The position numbers were made by a program, and so were the translations under genes. 64,000 bases of DNA from Magnolia sinica (taxonomy: Eukaryota > Streptophyta > Magnoliopsida > Magnoliales > Magnoliaceae), in contig NC_080583.1 of the NCBI RefSeq assembly GCF_029962835.1, forward strand, positions 49,765,658 through 49,829,657. Direction: 5' to 3'. The notes below the pieces were generated by a model. The model had not been told where the DNA came from. It saw only the letters and a program-made list of their open reading frames with translations, and ran no database searches. Position 1 is the stretch's first letter; each line of letters begins with the position of its first letter. Shown here one piece after another: positions 10,440 to 21,568 of this stretch.

Positions 10440-12340
10440 TGCCCAGCTGCTTGGATGGGTAAGTGTATCTGGTTTTTTTGGGTCATTGTAGCTGACAATT
10501 AGATTCCATGGATGAACATGTACTCAATGTACTGTGGGAGACTACAACTTTGGGTAGTTTGATGAACTACTAAACTTGCATCCTCTTAATTATCAATTCA
10601 TCACTGCAGATTTCAACATCAAAAGCATTCCAATTCAGTCTTTCTTCATTTGAATCTCTTACCTGCAGAAAATGAGAGATGGGTCTTGATTACATTTGCA
10701 TTTCATGGGCTTTTCAGGAGTGAAGGCATTCTACATGGCAGATTTCTTTGTAGCAGATGTTGGTGACTGAATTTTGTTCTTCTTTTAACTATCATCTCTT
10801 TACAAAATATAGATTCTATCTTACTGGTTGCTTGAAATGCTTTTCAGTCGTGGGTTCCACTTGAGTATCATGCTATCGACAGCTTACCATGTTATGTTGA
10901 ATGAGCAACAGCTTACCATGTTCTAGCTCTTTGCTTTTGGATAATGTTTGTGAATAAACCTTTTAGAAGGGCTTCGTGTCCAGAAATGCGATTCCCCGGT
11001 ACTGACTAGCTCCTATATGCAAAATGCTGCAAAATATGGGAAAATTTCATTGTAATGATGATGATTATGATGATTTATTTGCTATTGCACCTGGTTATGG
11101 CAATTGGTTTGGGTGTTTATATAGAAAGTAATGCGAGATTCGTTTTTGATGAGTTTTGTTGATAATAAAGCCGTGGTTTTTCCAATGGATACATCTTTTT
11201 CATTGAACAGGTCAAGAAAACGGTTTACACTGTGTTGCATGTTGGTGATGTGATTCGATTGGGCCAGTAGGTAAACATTTTTCATTCTTGTTTGCCTTTG
11301 ATGTAGGAATATTTGGTTTTAGCCTTTTGCCTCTCTTCCTTCTTATTAATTTTTGTAACATAGTAATCAAAAGATAAAAGAGATCTTTAGTCTTTTAATT
11401 TATATCATTCATTTGATTCCATGCATTTTGTAGAAATTCAACTGTTTGTATAGTGAAATCAAATTCTGTTCCCAAACAGGTAAATCAGGAACTCCCAATT
11501 GGTGCATTCATATGCCTTTTTTCAGGGGCAATGTCTTAGAAAGAAGACCAGTCACCAAACTCTTTCCAATGAAACATGTCTAAATTGGATTGGTTGGACA
11601 AAAGAAAGTGTGAAGTGGAAATTGGAAAATATAATTCTAAGAAGTTAAGAACAGAAAATTTGTAACCAAGTACAATTTCAGTAGAAAAAACAAGTGATTT
11701 TCTAAAGTTGACTCAACCAAGTTTCTCCTGTTTACCAAAATCTTTTGAATATCCAGTTGAAAATAGTCTTAAGAAAAAAGCATAAAAAGAAAAGGAAAAA
11801 AAAAAAGAAAAAAAATCAACAACAACAACAATTGAAGATGAGTTAACAAGTGAAGAACAAATCTGTATGCTAAGGGCAAAATCTTGAATTAGAGTCCTCT
11901 CTAACCAATCAAAGCACATAATAACTCCAGATAATCAACTAGAGCTTATTTGGCTTAAATAATTATAAAGGACAAAAAATAAAAATAAAAAACCATGGAT
12001 AGGCGAATGCCTATCTGAAAATAATACACAAATGTGGATCTTTAACCAGACATGGGGCTGACTTAATATTTTTAAAGATTCATTTGTGCTTTTAATAGCT
12101 ATTGGATGAGCTAATCTAGTATGCTTCTCTCTCGTGGATCTTTAGCCAGACATGGGGCTGGCTTAATATGAGATAATATGACAAATATTGATATGCAGAA
12201 ATTTTAGCTATGGACCTGCATGAAGATGGGTGGTGAAGTATATCGCCATTTGAAGGGGCAGTTAAAGGGCGATATAGGCAGATGTGGGGCTGTATCATAT
12301 CAGTGATTGAAGCCTGTTACTGATATTTAAAACCTTATTT
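10440..12340. other. Intron-like DNA, no firm gene
   Basis: AT-rich. A possible short exon (11211-11270, VKKTVYTVLHVGDVIRLGQ) follows an acceptor-like aacag and ends at a stop; I do not recognise it. A block of about 35 bases starting ggatctttaaccagacatgg is present twice (about 12036 and 12135), a local duplication. Confidence 0.4.
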
Positions 12341-12455
12341 TAGGGTTAGCTAAAGCCCAACGCCAAGAATCAGGTAGCTCTCTCTGTAGATTCAAACATC
12401 TCTTCATATTTACCTTTTCAGTTTTATATGTTTTTAATTCTGATTGTTGTTCTAG

Positions 12456-12594
12456 GACTATTTATACCAGAGATCAAAGAAGTTTGTGGGCTGTAAAAGA
12501 TCACAGAGGAACATCTGTCACAATTGCATTGGACTGCAATAGAGATTCTTCTATTTCCAATATCGAAATTTATCTTGAACAGAGTAATTCAGGT
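12456..12594 (+). other. Exon-like block, unrecognised
   Basis: It is open for about 45 codons (YTRDQRSLWAVKDHRGTS... YLEQSNS) between a pyrimidine-rich acceptor ending ttgttctag and a donor-like ggtctg. The family is not recognised. It lies in the insert with other exon pieces, so it is probably another captured fragment. Confidence 0.3.
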
Positions 12595-13150
12595 CTGTTT
12601 GGTTCTTCTTTAACTTTTGGAAGCAATCCAACATATCCCTTTCACTGCTATTAAAACTATTAGTATTGAAATAACTACTATGCTTTTCCCCTTTTCCACA
12701 TTACTTCAGGTCTTGACCTTTTATATGCTTTATGTGTGAGGGAAATTATAGGGATCAAAATTTTGACTGATTGAAGTACGGGGGAAATTTTTCATGACTT
12801 GCAATGTTAAATTGTATTGATCGATTTTTTCAAGTTCATGATCTGACTCACCAACTTACATTCAATTTTTCCAGCTGCCACCCCACATTGAATTACTAGT
12901 TGCAGCAGTCACACAAATCAATGGACCTGACAGCATATATGGGATCATCCAATCATACAAGGTGAATTGTTTTATCATAGTTGCATGAATTTTGTTTTGG
13001 TTTTGTACTGCCACCCCACAATATTTCTTCAAAATGTTATCAAGTATGAACAGCTAGGAGGCAGGAGCAGGAGCAGGAGCAGTAGCACAAATCAAAAACA
13101 CAATTCAAAGTGACAGTGGCACCTGGGTAGAAAATTTTGCAGCCGAGGTT

Positions 13151-14071
13151 GTGCAGTTTTTCAGTAATCTACAAGATCTTGTTCAGTTGTTATTGTCCCA
13201 AAACAATCTGACTGGTCCCATCCCTCCTGCTTTAGGTAATTTGAGAAACCTTACCTTTTTGGATCTCCACCTCAACCAAGTTTCTGGTTCAATTCCACCA
13301 GAAATAGGGAATCTTGTTAATCTCAAGAAGCTTTTCATCTCCAGAAACCTTCTAACTGGTTCTATCCCTTCCACTTTGGGAAAGTTGACAAAGTTAACTG
13401 TTCTCTTTCTCTATGACAATCAAATTTCTGGTTCAATTCCACCAGAAATAGGGAATCTGGTCAATCTCAAGGAACTTGCCTTCTCCCGGAACCTTCTAAC
13501 AGGTTCTATCCCTTCCACTTTAGGGAACTTGACAAAGTTAACTGTCCTCTACCTCATTGAGAATCAAATTTCTGGTTCTATTCCTCCAGAACTCGGGAAT
13601 TTAATGAGTCTCAATGAGCTAGCATTGTACAGTAACAATCTGACTGGTCCTATCCCTCCTGCTATAGGTAATTTGAGCAACCTTACAATTTTGTCTCTAT
13701 ATGACAACCAAGTTTCTGGTTCAATTCCACCTGAAACAGGGAATCTGTTTAATCTCAAGATCCTTAGCATCTCTAGTAACCTTCTAACAGGTTCTATCCC
13801 TTCCACTTTAGGGAACTTGACAAAGTTAACTACCCCCCACCTCTTTATGAATCAAATTTCTGGTTCTATTCCTCCAGAACTCGGGAATTTAATGAGTCTC
13901 AATGACCTAGAATTGCACAGTAACAATCTGACTGGTCCTATCCCTTCCAAGCCAATGAAGGACAGAAGATCAAGCGAAACTGTAGAAGCTGAAGGAGCTG
14001 CCATCAACCGTGGCCGGAGAAAACAGAGCTGGAATCAAAAGATGTCGCACAATAGAGGTCTAACTCAATGA
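13151..14071 (+). pseudogene. Leucine-rich repeat fragment with a foreign basic tail
   Basis: About 260 residues make some eleven plant-type LRRs of 24 residues, for example LTGSIPSTLGKLTKLTVLFL and NQISGSIPPEIGNL. This is the extracellular repeat class of plant receptor kinases and receptor-like proteins. There is no ATG at the start: the frame opens next to an acceptor-like ttttgcag before 13141. There is no signal peptide, transmembrane segment or kinase. After GPIPS the sequence leaves the repeat and runs into an unrelated basic tail (KPMKDRRSSETVEAEG...) to a stop at 14071. Neighbouring repeats are near copies at DNA level, showing recent unit duplication. It is the longest open frame in the insert, but I infer a captured fragment. 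A chimeric expressed transcript cannot be excluded. Confidence 0.75.
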
Positions 14072-14219
14072 GGCTGCATTGAAGTGATAAATTTGATTGT
14101 AGGTAGTAGGTACTTGTGTTGCGGAGAATGGCCACTCAAAGAATGTGCATTTGGCATAATGGGCCTGCAAGGTTGCCCCGAGGAATTTATTGGCAATTTT
14201 TTCTGACATCTATGATAAT

Positions 14220-14338
14220 TAGGGGTGTCAATGGGGCAGGCCTGGGCCAAGAAAAATGAAGATTTTAAGTACGCCCAGCCCAAACAGTTCAAAATCAGGG
14301 CTGAAGACAACCCCTAGCCTGGCCCGTTGACAGCCCTA
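14220..14338. mobile_element. hAT-type MITE, 119 bp
   Basis: The left end taggggtgtcaatgggg and the right end (reverse complement tagggctgtcaacggg) form terminal inverted repeats. Flanking 8-mers atgataat (14212-14219) and ctgataat (14339-14346) match 7 of 8, as expected for the 8-bp duplication of hAT elements. The inside is G/C-rich with no coding. Confidence 0.85.
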
Positions 14339-14346
14339 CTGATAAT

Positions 14347-14889
14347 TGTATGTGGGTAGAGGTTCCAAGTGCGGCAATCCTCCATGCTCCAGAATTTAAG
14401 GAAATGGTATGGCAAGGACCCAGGTGGGTTCTAAATAAGAATATATTTGTAATATCAACAAACATAAGTGGGATTTTAGATAAAAATATATTTGTAATAT
14501 CACCAAAATAAGGGCTTAGAATCATCTAATCAATATGATACGAGGGATTGTTCCATCCACAGCGGAGCCACCAATTGGATTTTTCAGATTTTGGTAATTA
14601 TACACCACATTTATATCTAAAATACACATGCATTGGGATTGTCATGGTATCCACGTGTACAGGATTGTCCAGAAGGAAAGAATCGGTTCTCCCTCCCTCC
14701 CTACTCCCCAACACAGGATTCATCCTGCCTGACCGATGCAAATATCAGACTTCAATATATGTTTTCTCACCTTCTTGGTGATGAACTTGTGCATGCACAT
14801 ACAGGGTACTGCAGAATCATCTCATGGTGTTGACTGTTGCATATCAGATCAATGCATGGGCATGACCTTGGGTATGTGACCTTTTTTGC
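14347..14889. other. Non-coding, nothing recognised
   Basis: No coding block or repeat could be supported. Confidence 0.4.
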
Positions 14890-15440
14890 TTTTTTTTTTT
14901 TTTTGTGAGAGCTAACAATAATTTATTGAAACGCCCCAAAAGTGGATAGAGAATACAACCCCTAACACAAACAAAAATAGAGCACCGCCCATGGCGGCCT
15001 TAACATAAACCACCCAACTATACACCAAACTTTTAAGTTTGTAGATAACCGCTTCTAAACCCACATCCTTTAAAACAACGGCCATTCTGGGCTCCCCGAA
15101 AGACCAAAAAAAATAGCCATTAGGAGCAATCTCCAAATCACCTTCCCTGATTTACTGACTCCTCCGCCATGCCACACCCAAATTAATTTTCTAACCATTT
15201 TTGGCATTGTCCAAGCCACTTGCAAACCATTCAAGAAGTGATCCCAAACTCAGCGGGCAAAGGAGCAATGGATGAAGAGATGATCAACGGACTCCGCATT
15301 TGCCATACCATGTATGTAACCATCATCTGGAGCAAAAGTTGCAAGAACCTTCCACCCAAGGTTATGCTCCCATTCCCATTAGTGCTCCAGGACCACATTA
15401 CCACTCTTATTGCTTCATAGGAATTTACACTTGCATTTGG
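14890..15440 (-). mobile_element. 3' end of an L1-type LINE
   Basis: Read on the minus strand, 15300 down to about 15200 gives MANAESVDHLFIHCSFAR, a stop, then VWDHFL. This is the zf-RVT zinc-binding segment at the C-terminus of plant LINE reverse transcriptases. Downstream lies a 3' tail that ends in a poly-A (poly-T at 14890-14904 on plus). No reverse transcriptase core is present, so the copy is 5'-truncated, as LINEs usually are. Confidence 0.75.
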
Positions 15441-16407
15441 AATAAATGTTTCCCCACCCACAAGGAATGACAGTGTACAAAAAGCTATTCATCAGAAACA
15501 TTATTGTTTCAAAGCCTGGCAAGGGAGTAGAAAGAATGAAAATTTTAAACAATATAAAAATACCAAAAAAAGACTGCTAAGAAAGTAATGAGGCTAAACG
15601 TAAGGCTATGATGAACTCCCGCCCGAATCTGCTCCTGCTCATCCTGCAAGCAGGCTGCAGCTAAGGTCACAAAAAGCACACACTCCGCTTTCTTAGTGAG
15701 TCATTTGACCTAGAATGGATGTTTCTAAATATAGCCAGTCCAAGGCTACAATGAGGATGGGTAGGAGCTTATGCACTTAGACGTGCACAAATCCACAAAC
15801 CCACCATCTGTTTCTTACTTCCACCCACCACTGAGATTAACCATTCAAATCAACTACAAAGGTTGCTTCTAGTTCATAACAAGGACATCATTAGGTACCA
15901 GAAAAATGAACTGCAACAATGACAAGGGGCAAAGAGGAAAAAGGAAAAAAGCTACCAGAACCATCCCTAAAAAAAAGGAAACCATATAAACAAAGTCAAT
16001 TGCAAAACTTGAGCAGTTAACCTGCTCAACAAATTGGCTGTTTTAGCAGCAGTAATGCCAATCTATATCATCACTTTATCCTTTGTTAATGTTTCAGCAT
16101 AAAAAACATTGCTAGGCTGTACCATTTGCTATAGCTAAAACAAGGAGAAAGCCCGCTGGATGCTTCTGAGTCTGATATGACTCGTCTGAGTCGACTTGGA
16201 TTTGGTACTACCCAATCTGGTTTTGTACCACAAGTGAACCCCCCCAAGTTACCCTGCCTCAAGTGGGTCGGGCCGATACACCGCGACTCGACTCAAGACT
16301 GAACGAGTCAATCCGAGTTGCCGAGTCTAAAAAACATGGTCAAAAGACTCAAAAACATAGAAATCTCTTTCACTGGATTAAATTTTCTAGATGCATTATA
16401 TAGTACC
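15441..16407. other. Intron-like DNA with an 'actcg' repeat patch
   Basis: No firm gene. On the minus strand DEQEQIRAGVHHSL follows an acceptor-like gcttgcag near 15645, a possible small exon. At 16165-16325 the words gactcg/cgagtc recur in both orientations, which looks like a small palindromic repeat element. Confidence 0.35.
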
Positions 16408-16508
16408 TTCTTTAAATTAGCAGCACGCTCTTCTAGTCTCTCGATTTCAGCTGCATCTGTTTTTGAATCCAGTGCACTGGCTGCAGCACCCAAGTCATGT
16501 GGTTTTCC
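16408..16508 (-). other. Exon-like fragment, unrecognised
   Basis: On the minus strand an acceptor-like aatgcag is followed by KPHDLGAAASALDSKTDAAE and a helical EIERLEERAANLKK, then a gtac donor. It is Ala- and Glu-rich and may be coiled-coil. I do not recognise the family. Confidence 0.4.
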
Positions 16509-17428
16509 CTGCATTAAGAAAACTTGCCCATTAATTACCCAATCATAATTTATTCTGCTATGAGAAGTGAAATGATTTGGTGTACAAGAACTACAACGTA
16601 GGTTTGCTAAGGGTGACTCTGTTGGCTGTTGAGGTATCAACTGCTGCTGTTCAAACAAGATCAGGTAGTGAAGTGGGATCAACTAGACCTATCACCTCCT
16701 AGAATATCAAAGCAAGCAGGAACCACTTCTAAGTACCATATGATTGCAACCGGATCATGATAAGACTACCCTATCAAATCTCCAAAATGGAAACTTTACA
16801 CCAGATCATTCCCCTCGTACAAAAGTAGCAATGAGATGAAAATAGATGTAATGGTATGATAAGTGAAATGAGTGCAGCAGTGCTGGTCTAATTTAATCAA
16901 AACTCACACAGTACAAAGAAAATTAATAAATGGTGGTGGAGAATTTCTTCCATCTAAAATTTGGTGATGGTATATAGAGGGAGAAAGTCATTAGATGCCA
17001 AGCTTTGCCAGGTGGGAACTCATAAGAGCTCTCGGTTTCTGACATTTTTCGGCTCATGCCTAAATGATCATGTATTGCCTTTTTTGTATATACAGGTACT
17101 CATAAGAGTTCTGTGAGGAATCTGCTGAGAATCCTAAAAATACAACTCTTTACATATTTTTAGTGGGATTCCATCGCTATGTTCTTGAATTATTTAGTAG
17201 TTTTGCTTGACTAATCTACAGAGATTTATATCGTGATTTGTTTCAGCTTTTCATCTTCTTATGCATTATTCTTTTCATTGGCATTGGCAATTGTATGTTC
17301 TATTAGAATAAAAGTAAAGATAGCTAGGACACTTCTTTCCTCTGTACAACTTACACAGGCTCTAGTTTTTAAGTTGTCCCTTGACTTAATTCTTGCTAGT
17401 CCAAGTTAGGGTACAGCCTAAACAATCA

Positions 17429-17863
17429 AAACTTGAAGTTGATTTGGAGATGAACGTTGATCCAGACATATATGATGAGGAGGTTCTAGAGCCTTGGAGG
17501 ATGCGAAAGCAGGTTGATTTTAATTCTCTTCTCTTTTTTAACCATTGATACATGTAGTTGATGTGGATGGACCATTCCTTTTTGTGGATTTTACCCTATT
17601 ATGTTTCTTCAAGAAGATTTATCCAGCATTTTTCTTATTTTGTGTGCTCTTTGAAGGCCAGGAATCTTCTTTTCTTCCATATTTTATCAACCATTAGTCA
17701 TCTTTTAATTGTTTGATGAAATGAGTTTCATGTATTTTGATGCAATATTGAGTTGAATTCCAATCTCTAACTTTGATACCAATTAGTTTCTTTTTGCTAT
17801 TTTGTTTTGCAGGTTTTAGGCATGGATGAATGGGAGCTAGATCGATGGATTTTTTTCATCTGA
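17429..17863 (+). other. Two exon-like fragments, unrecognised
   Basis: The first block ends in VDPDIYDEEVLEPWRMRKQ before a gttgat donor (about 17515). The second block (about 17819-17863, VLGMDEWELDRW) follows a ttttgcag acceptor and soon meets a stop. Spacing and splice signals suit a plant gene fragment. Product unknown. Confidence 0.35.
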
Positions 17864-17924
17864 GACAAACATCTCAGTTATGGTGTATAGTCATTTTTTT
17901 TACTGAATCTAAGCAACTTGTTTG

Positions 17925-18040
17925 ATCCCCAGCTAGGACAGATCTTAGTGCCAACGCTAGGCAGGCAGGCCAACACAACCGTCAGTAAATCCCGCATTAT
18001 AGCGGCAGCTGGCACAACCGTCAGTAAATCCTACAATGCT
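17925..18040. repeat. CACTA-like repeat patch
   Basis: The word ggc(c/a)acacaaccgtcagtaaatcc appears twice, with gcattatagcggcagc between. The same cagcacaaccgtcagtaaa word occurs at 20606. Related copies about 2.7 kb apart fit subterminal repeats of a CACTA-like element. Confidence 0.4.
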
Positions 18041-18296
18041 TTCTTTCAGCTATTCTTTTGGTTATCGTCTATAGCCACAGTAATTGCCTGTATTACTGAT
18101 GACTTTTCTACCATGTATCTCCCAATTTATCTGCTTGACCACTTCGATTGTAACTAATCCCGTATTAGCTCTAGAAGAATAAATTAATGTTTGTCTTTAA
18201 AATTCACATTGTATTGTCTTCTTCTTCTTCTTCTTTTTTTTTTTTAGCAAGTGAACATGTTTGTTTTAACTCTACAGCTTCTTGATTCTAGAATTC

Positions 18297-18470
18297 CCAT
18301 TCTCAGGCCTAACTGCTGGTGATGGATTTGTCTGTGGCCTCCTGTTGGATTCAAAACAACCCCATTGTTGGGGCAATAGCATATACATCCAAATGGGTGT
18401 CCCTCATCCAATGGCTGAAGAAGCTTCCTACTCAGAAATCAGTGCTGGGGACCACCATATCTGCAAATAG
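18297..18470 (+). pseudogene. CRINKLY4-like (ACR4/CCR) receptor kinase repeat fragment
   Basis: It encodes SGLTAGDGFVCGLLLDSKQP, HCWGNSIYIQMGVPHPM and YSEISAGDHHIC, then a stop. This matches the RCC1-like extracellular repeats of CRINKLY4-family receptor kinases (AGDGFVCG, CWG, SAGDHH-C). Only about 58 codons are present, with no signal peptide, TNFR-like region or kinase. It is a captured piece within the insert. Confidence 0.75.
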
Positions 18471-18689
18471 AGATTGCTCGCCAAAGGGACATATGCAAAC
18501 ATCTCCATGGTTGGGCTTTAGAGAAGACCAGACATGAGTACAATCAAGAGAGTTTTTGCACCAACTTGGTATGTGGCTAATATTGCACTCAATTGCATGT
18601 GTGGATTCTCCATAGGAAATTATGAGAAATCATGCCTAAAACATTTAATAGCATTTGTTGGAGCCCACCTAAGTTTTGAAATAGCCTAA

Positions 18690-18945
18690 AATCTGTTGTG
18701 ACCCCTTATCCAAGTGACCCCTTATATAAGTCACAATGAATGGCCTAGATGTATAAACCACATCTCGTTGGGTCCGCTGTACAAAAATAAAAAAGGTTTC
18801 AATGGATGTGCATCTACTCTTAACCACTGTTTATATTGTTGCTCACCTAAGTTGTGGATTGGCCTCATTTTTAAGCCCATGGCTCACCATGAAAGGGTAT
18901 ATCTAATTCATGGGATGGATGTCTTCAAATTTTGAGGATGCGTTG
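18690..18945. repeat. MITE-like interspersed repeat
   Basis: Words such as aggtttcaatggatg, tgctcacctaagttgtgg and catgggatggatgtcttcaaat belong to the same repeat style as 7300-8005 and the giant LTRs. Non-coding. Confidence 0.4.
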
Positions 18946-19676
18946 CAAGAAGAAAACCTTTACTTGATTAATGAGGTAAGTTGCTGATTTTTTATTCTTA
19001 TTTTTCTGTTAATGAAGTATATTAAACAGCATGATTTAGGTCTTCATCAAGTTGCTGATACAGTTACATTTGTTGCCAGGCTATTATCATTTTGTAGAAA
19101 TATTTTAGACCAATGAAATTTTAATATGACTGAAATGGACGGACAGCTGAAGGAAGCTGGTTGTCTTCATTTTCATTTTCTAAAATTTTGTTTGTCTTTT
19201 GCTTTTTGAACATGCATAGAATCCTCTAAAGAATTGGGAAAATACAGACCAATCTTAGACTTCTTAGTGACATTCTATCTGGTTGTAAACAGGGGCACCT
19301 TCTGTGATTTGAGGCTTCATCTCATCATCAATAATGCCAGGTTTGCTCTTTTAAGTCACTAGATAAAACTCAAGATTTCTGCACCCATATTCACTCTACA
19401 ACCATCATTACTGTCTGACTGCTGCACCCTTTGTGTATTCCAGATCATATAAATGATGGGCCACATTCAAATATTGCATCAATTGCAAACGTAGATATAA
19501 CATTTACACACCAATTCATGCATTAATTTTGAATTCTTTCCTCTCTAGCTTTTCTTAATATACTGATGAAGGCATTGCCTTCTTTTATTGTGATTGGTTC
19601 ATATTTAAAGATCCTTCTGGTGTTGTTGTTACAACCCAGGCTGAAAATGTAAAGATTCTTCTTTTGTGGGTCACAG

Positions 19677-19775
19677 ATATCTGATGTGGTTGATGAGGAA
19701 GTCTGCAAGCTGGATGAAAAGTTCAAGGAAGGGAGTCATGTTCGAGTTCGTGTTCTTGGCTTTAGGCATCTATAA
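19677..19775 (+). pseudogene. Exon fragment, possibly S1-domain (RRP5-like)
   Basis: After an acceptor gggtcacag the frame reads ISDVVDEEVCKLDEKFKEGS and HVRVRVLGFRHL, then stops. The pattern 'KFKEGSHVRVRVLGF' resembles an S1 RNA-binding repeat, as in RRP5-type rRNA processing proteins. One short exon only; assignment is tentative. Confidence 0.35.
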
Positions 19776-20459
19776 GTATTGACAATGGATGTTTTAAAGG
19801 TAACCTAGTTTATTTTCCCTTAGAATATCAAAAGGTGAGTTTGGTCCGGTCCCATCCACTATTGGTCCATTAGATAGCAGTTTGGATTATCTACATGGAC
19901 CCCACTTCTCCAAAATCAATGGTCATAGTATTACTCTAGAAAAAAGTTATATTTTTGTTTTGTTTTTTGTCTATTTTCTGACTTAGACCTTGAATCTTTT
20001 CTTTTTGGTTTTTGTGTGTGTATGTAGTGTTTCTAATTGTCTTACAAATTCCCTACCTTATCTTTAAACAGGTGACACTAGCACACTTCCTCTTCTCTGC
20101 CATTATTATATTATGTCAAGGTAAATTCAAGACGAATTTGTGTTTTACATGTAACAGCCACTTAGAACACAATGGACGGTGATTTGGAGTGTGAACTAAT
20201 TTTAACTGCTAATTGGTGCTATGCCTTTTACTGCTACACAGCTCACCAAAGATCGATAGAAGAAACTAGTCCCTTGGAAACAATGGCAATCATTGACAAC
20301 AAGGAGATCATTGACATTAACCAAGGTATGCTAGTTGATTAGACTGGTGCTAAAAAAAAAAAAACTAGGATACATGTGGATCACCTTTTCTTTTCTTTTT
20401 CTTTTTTTTTTTTAAAAAAAGCTTTTTGATAAGAAAGATTTTCTCTATTGCTGCAGGTT

Positions 20460-20717
20460 GTCAGTGGCCATGACCTCTAAGCTACGGATTTAATCCGTAG
20501 TAAAATTTTAAAGAGCTACAGTACCAATGGTTACAGTTATACTGTGGAGCTATTCATATTTAGCTACGGATTTTATCCGTAGCTTTTGGCAATGTAGCGA
20601 TGGCCAGCACAACCGTCAGTAAAGGTCCTGACCGCCGGTAAAGCCTTTACCGACTGAGGCTTTACCAACTATTAGCTGACCGCGGGCAAAGGATTTGGCG
20701 GCGGTTTTCTGGGCCTT
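20460..20717. repeat. CACTA-like right-end repeats next to the F-box 3' part
   Basis: Near-palindromes ctacggatttaatccgtag and gctacggattttatccgtagc are followed by cagcacaaccgtcagtaaag. A run ending ggcggcggttttctgggc then meets the F-box sequence at 20718. Such ends resemble CACTA termini, but the expected terminal tagtg is absent. The border may be truncated. Confidence 0.45.
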
Positions 20718-21568
20718 TTACGGAGCAAGATGTTTAGGATCTTTTGATGGATGGTTGATACTGATGGATAAGATGAATAATGGATGTTTTCTCTTGAACA
20801 TAACATCCAATGAATGTATTCAGCTCCCCAGTGGAGCTAATGTTTGGAACTCAATCGAGCATCGCCATGTGAAACATTTTTGGGAGCACAACATCGGAAT
20901 AGATACTAAGGCCATTTTATCATATGACCCTACTTCAGGTGATTGTAGCATTGTGATCCCGTACTCAAAGAATACATTGGCTTTCTGTAGAGTAGGAGAT
21001 GCAGCATGGACAACATTGGAAGGAGAACCTGATCAATATAAAGGCATATCTCATATCACATTCTATAATGGGTGCGTACTTATGGTACGATCTATCAATG
21101 AACTCAGTATCTATCTATGAATTGGATCCCCGTCCTAAGTCCGCAAAATGGAAGAAGCTTTCGCAACCTGAAATAGAATATCCTCGCAATGCAGGTACGA
21201 CTTTTTTGCGTGGAACCTATCTGGTGGAATCATGCGGGGAGTTGTAAGGTTATACTACTGTTTTGTGAATATACAACACGTAGTAGATTTATGACAACAT
21301 TTTGCGTTTTAAAGATGGACCCAAATGGTTCCCGTTGGATCAAGGTAGAAAGCTTGGGTGATCAAATGCTTTTTTTAGGTTACCCCAAGTCTCTTTTCGC
21401 TAAACGATTGCGGGGCTTGAAATGAAATTGTATTTTACTACAAACAATGATTCAGGTGTATTTGACTTAGAGGAAGGTAGTATTTGGCCCTTTCCTTCGA
21501 GCATTCCTTCAAGCATTTATTACCCAACTCGGTATAAGCCAATCTGGGTAACACCATATCCAATGTAA
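20718..21568 (+). pseudogene. F-box (DUF295/KIB-type) gene, 3' part
   Basis: It starts at the 105-bp repeat shared with 8557-8661 and continues the same protein: RCLGSFDGWLILMDKMNNG, ILSYDPTSGDCSIVIPY, WKKLSQPEIEYPRNAG, WIKVESLGDQMLFLGYPKSL, VFDLEEGSIWPFPSS, ending at TAA 21566-21568. The DQMLFLGYPKSLF and FDLEEGSIWP words are typical of the DUF295 beta-propeller. At least three frame changes interrupt it (near 21100, 21238 and 21425), so it is dead in its present form. With 8011-8661 it is one former gene split by the insert. Confidence 0.85.
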
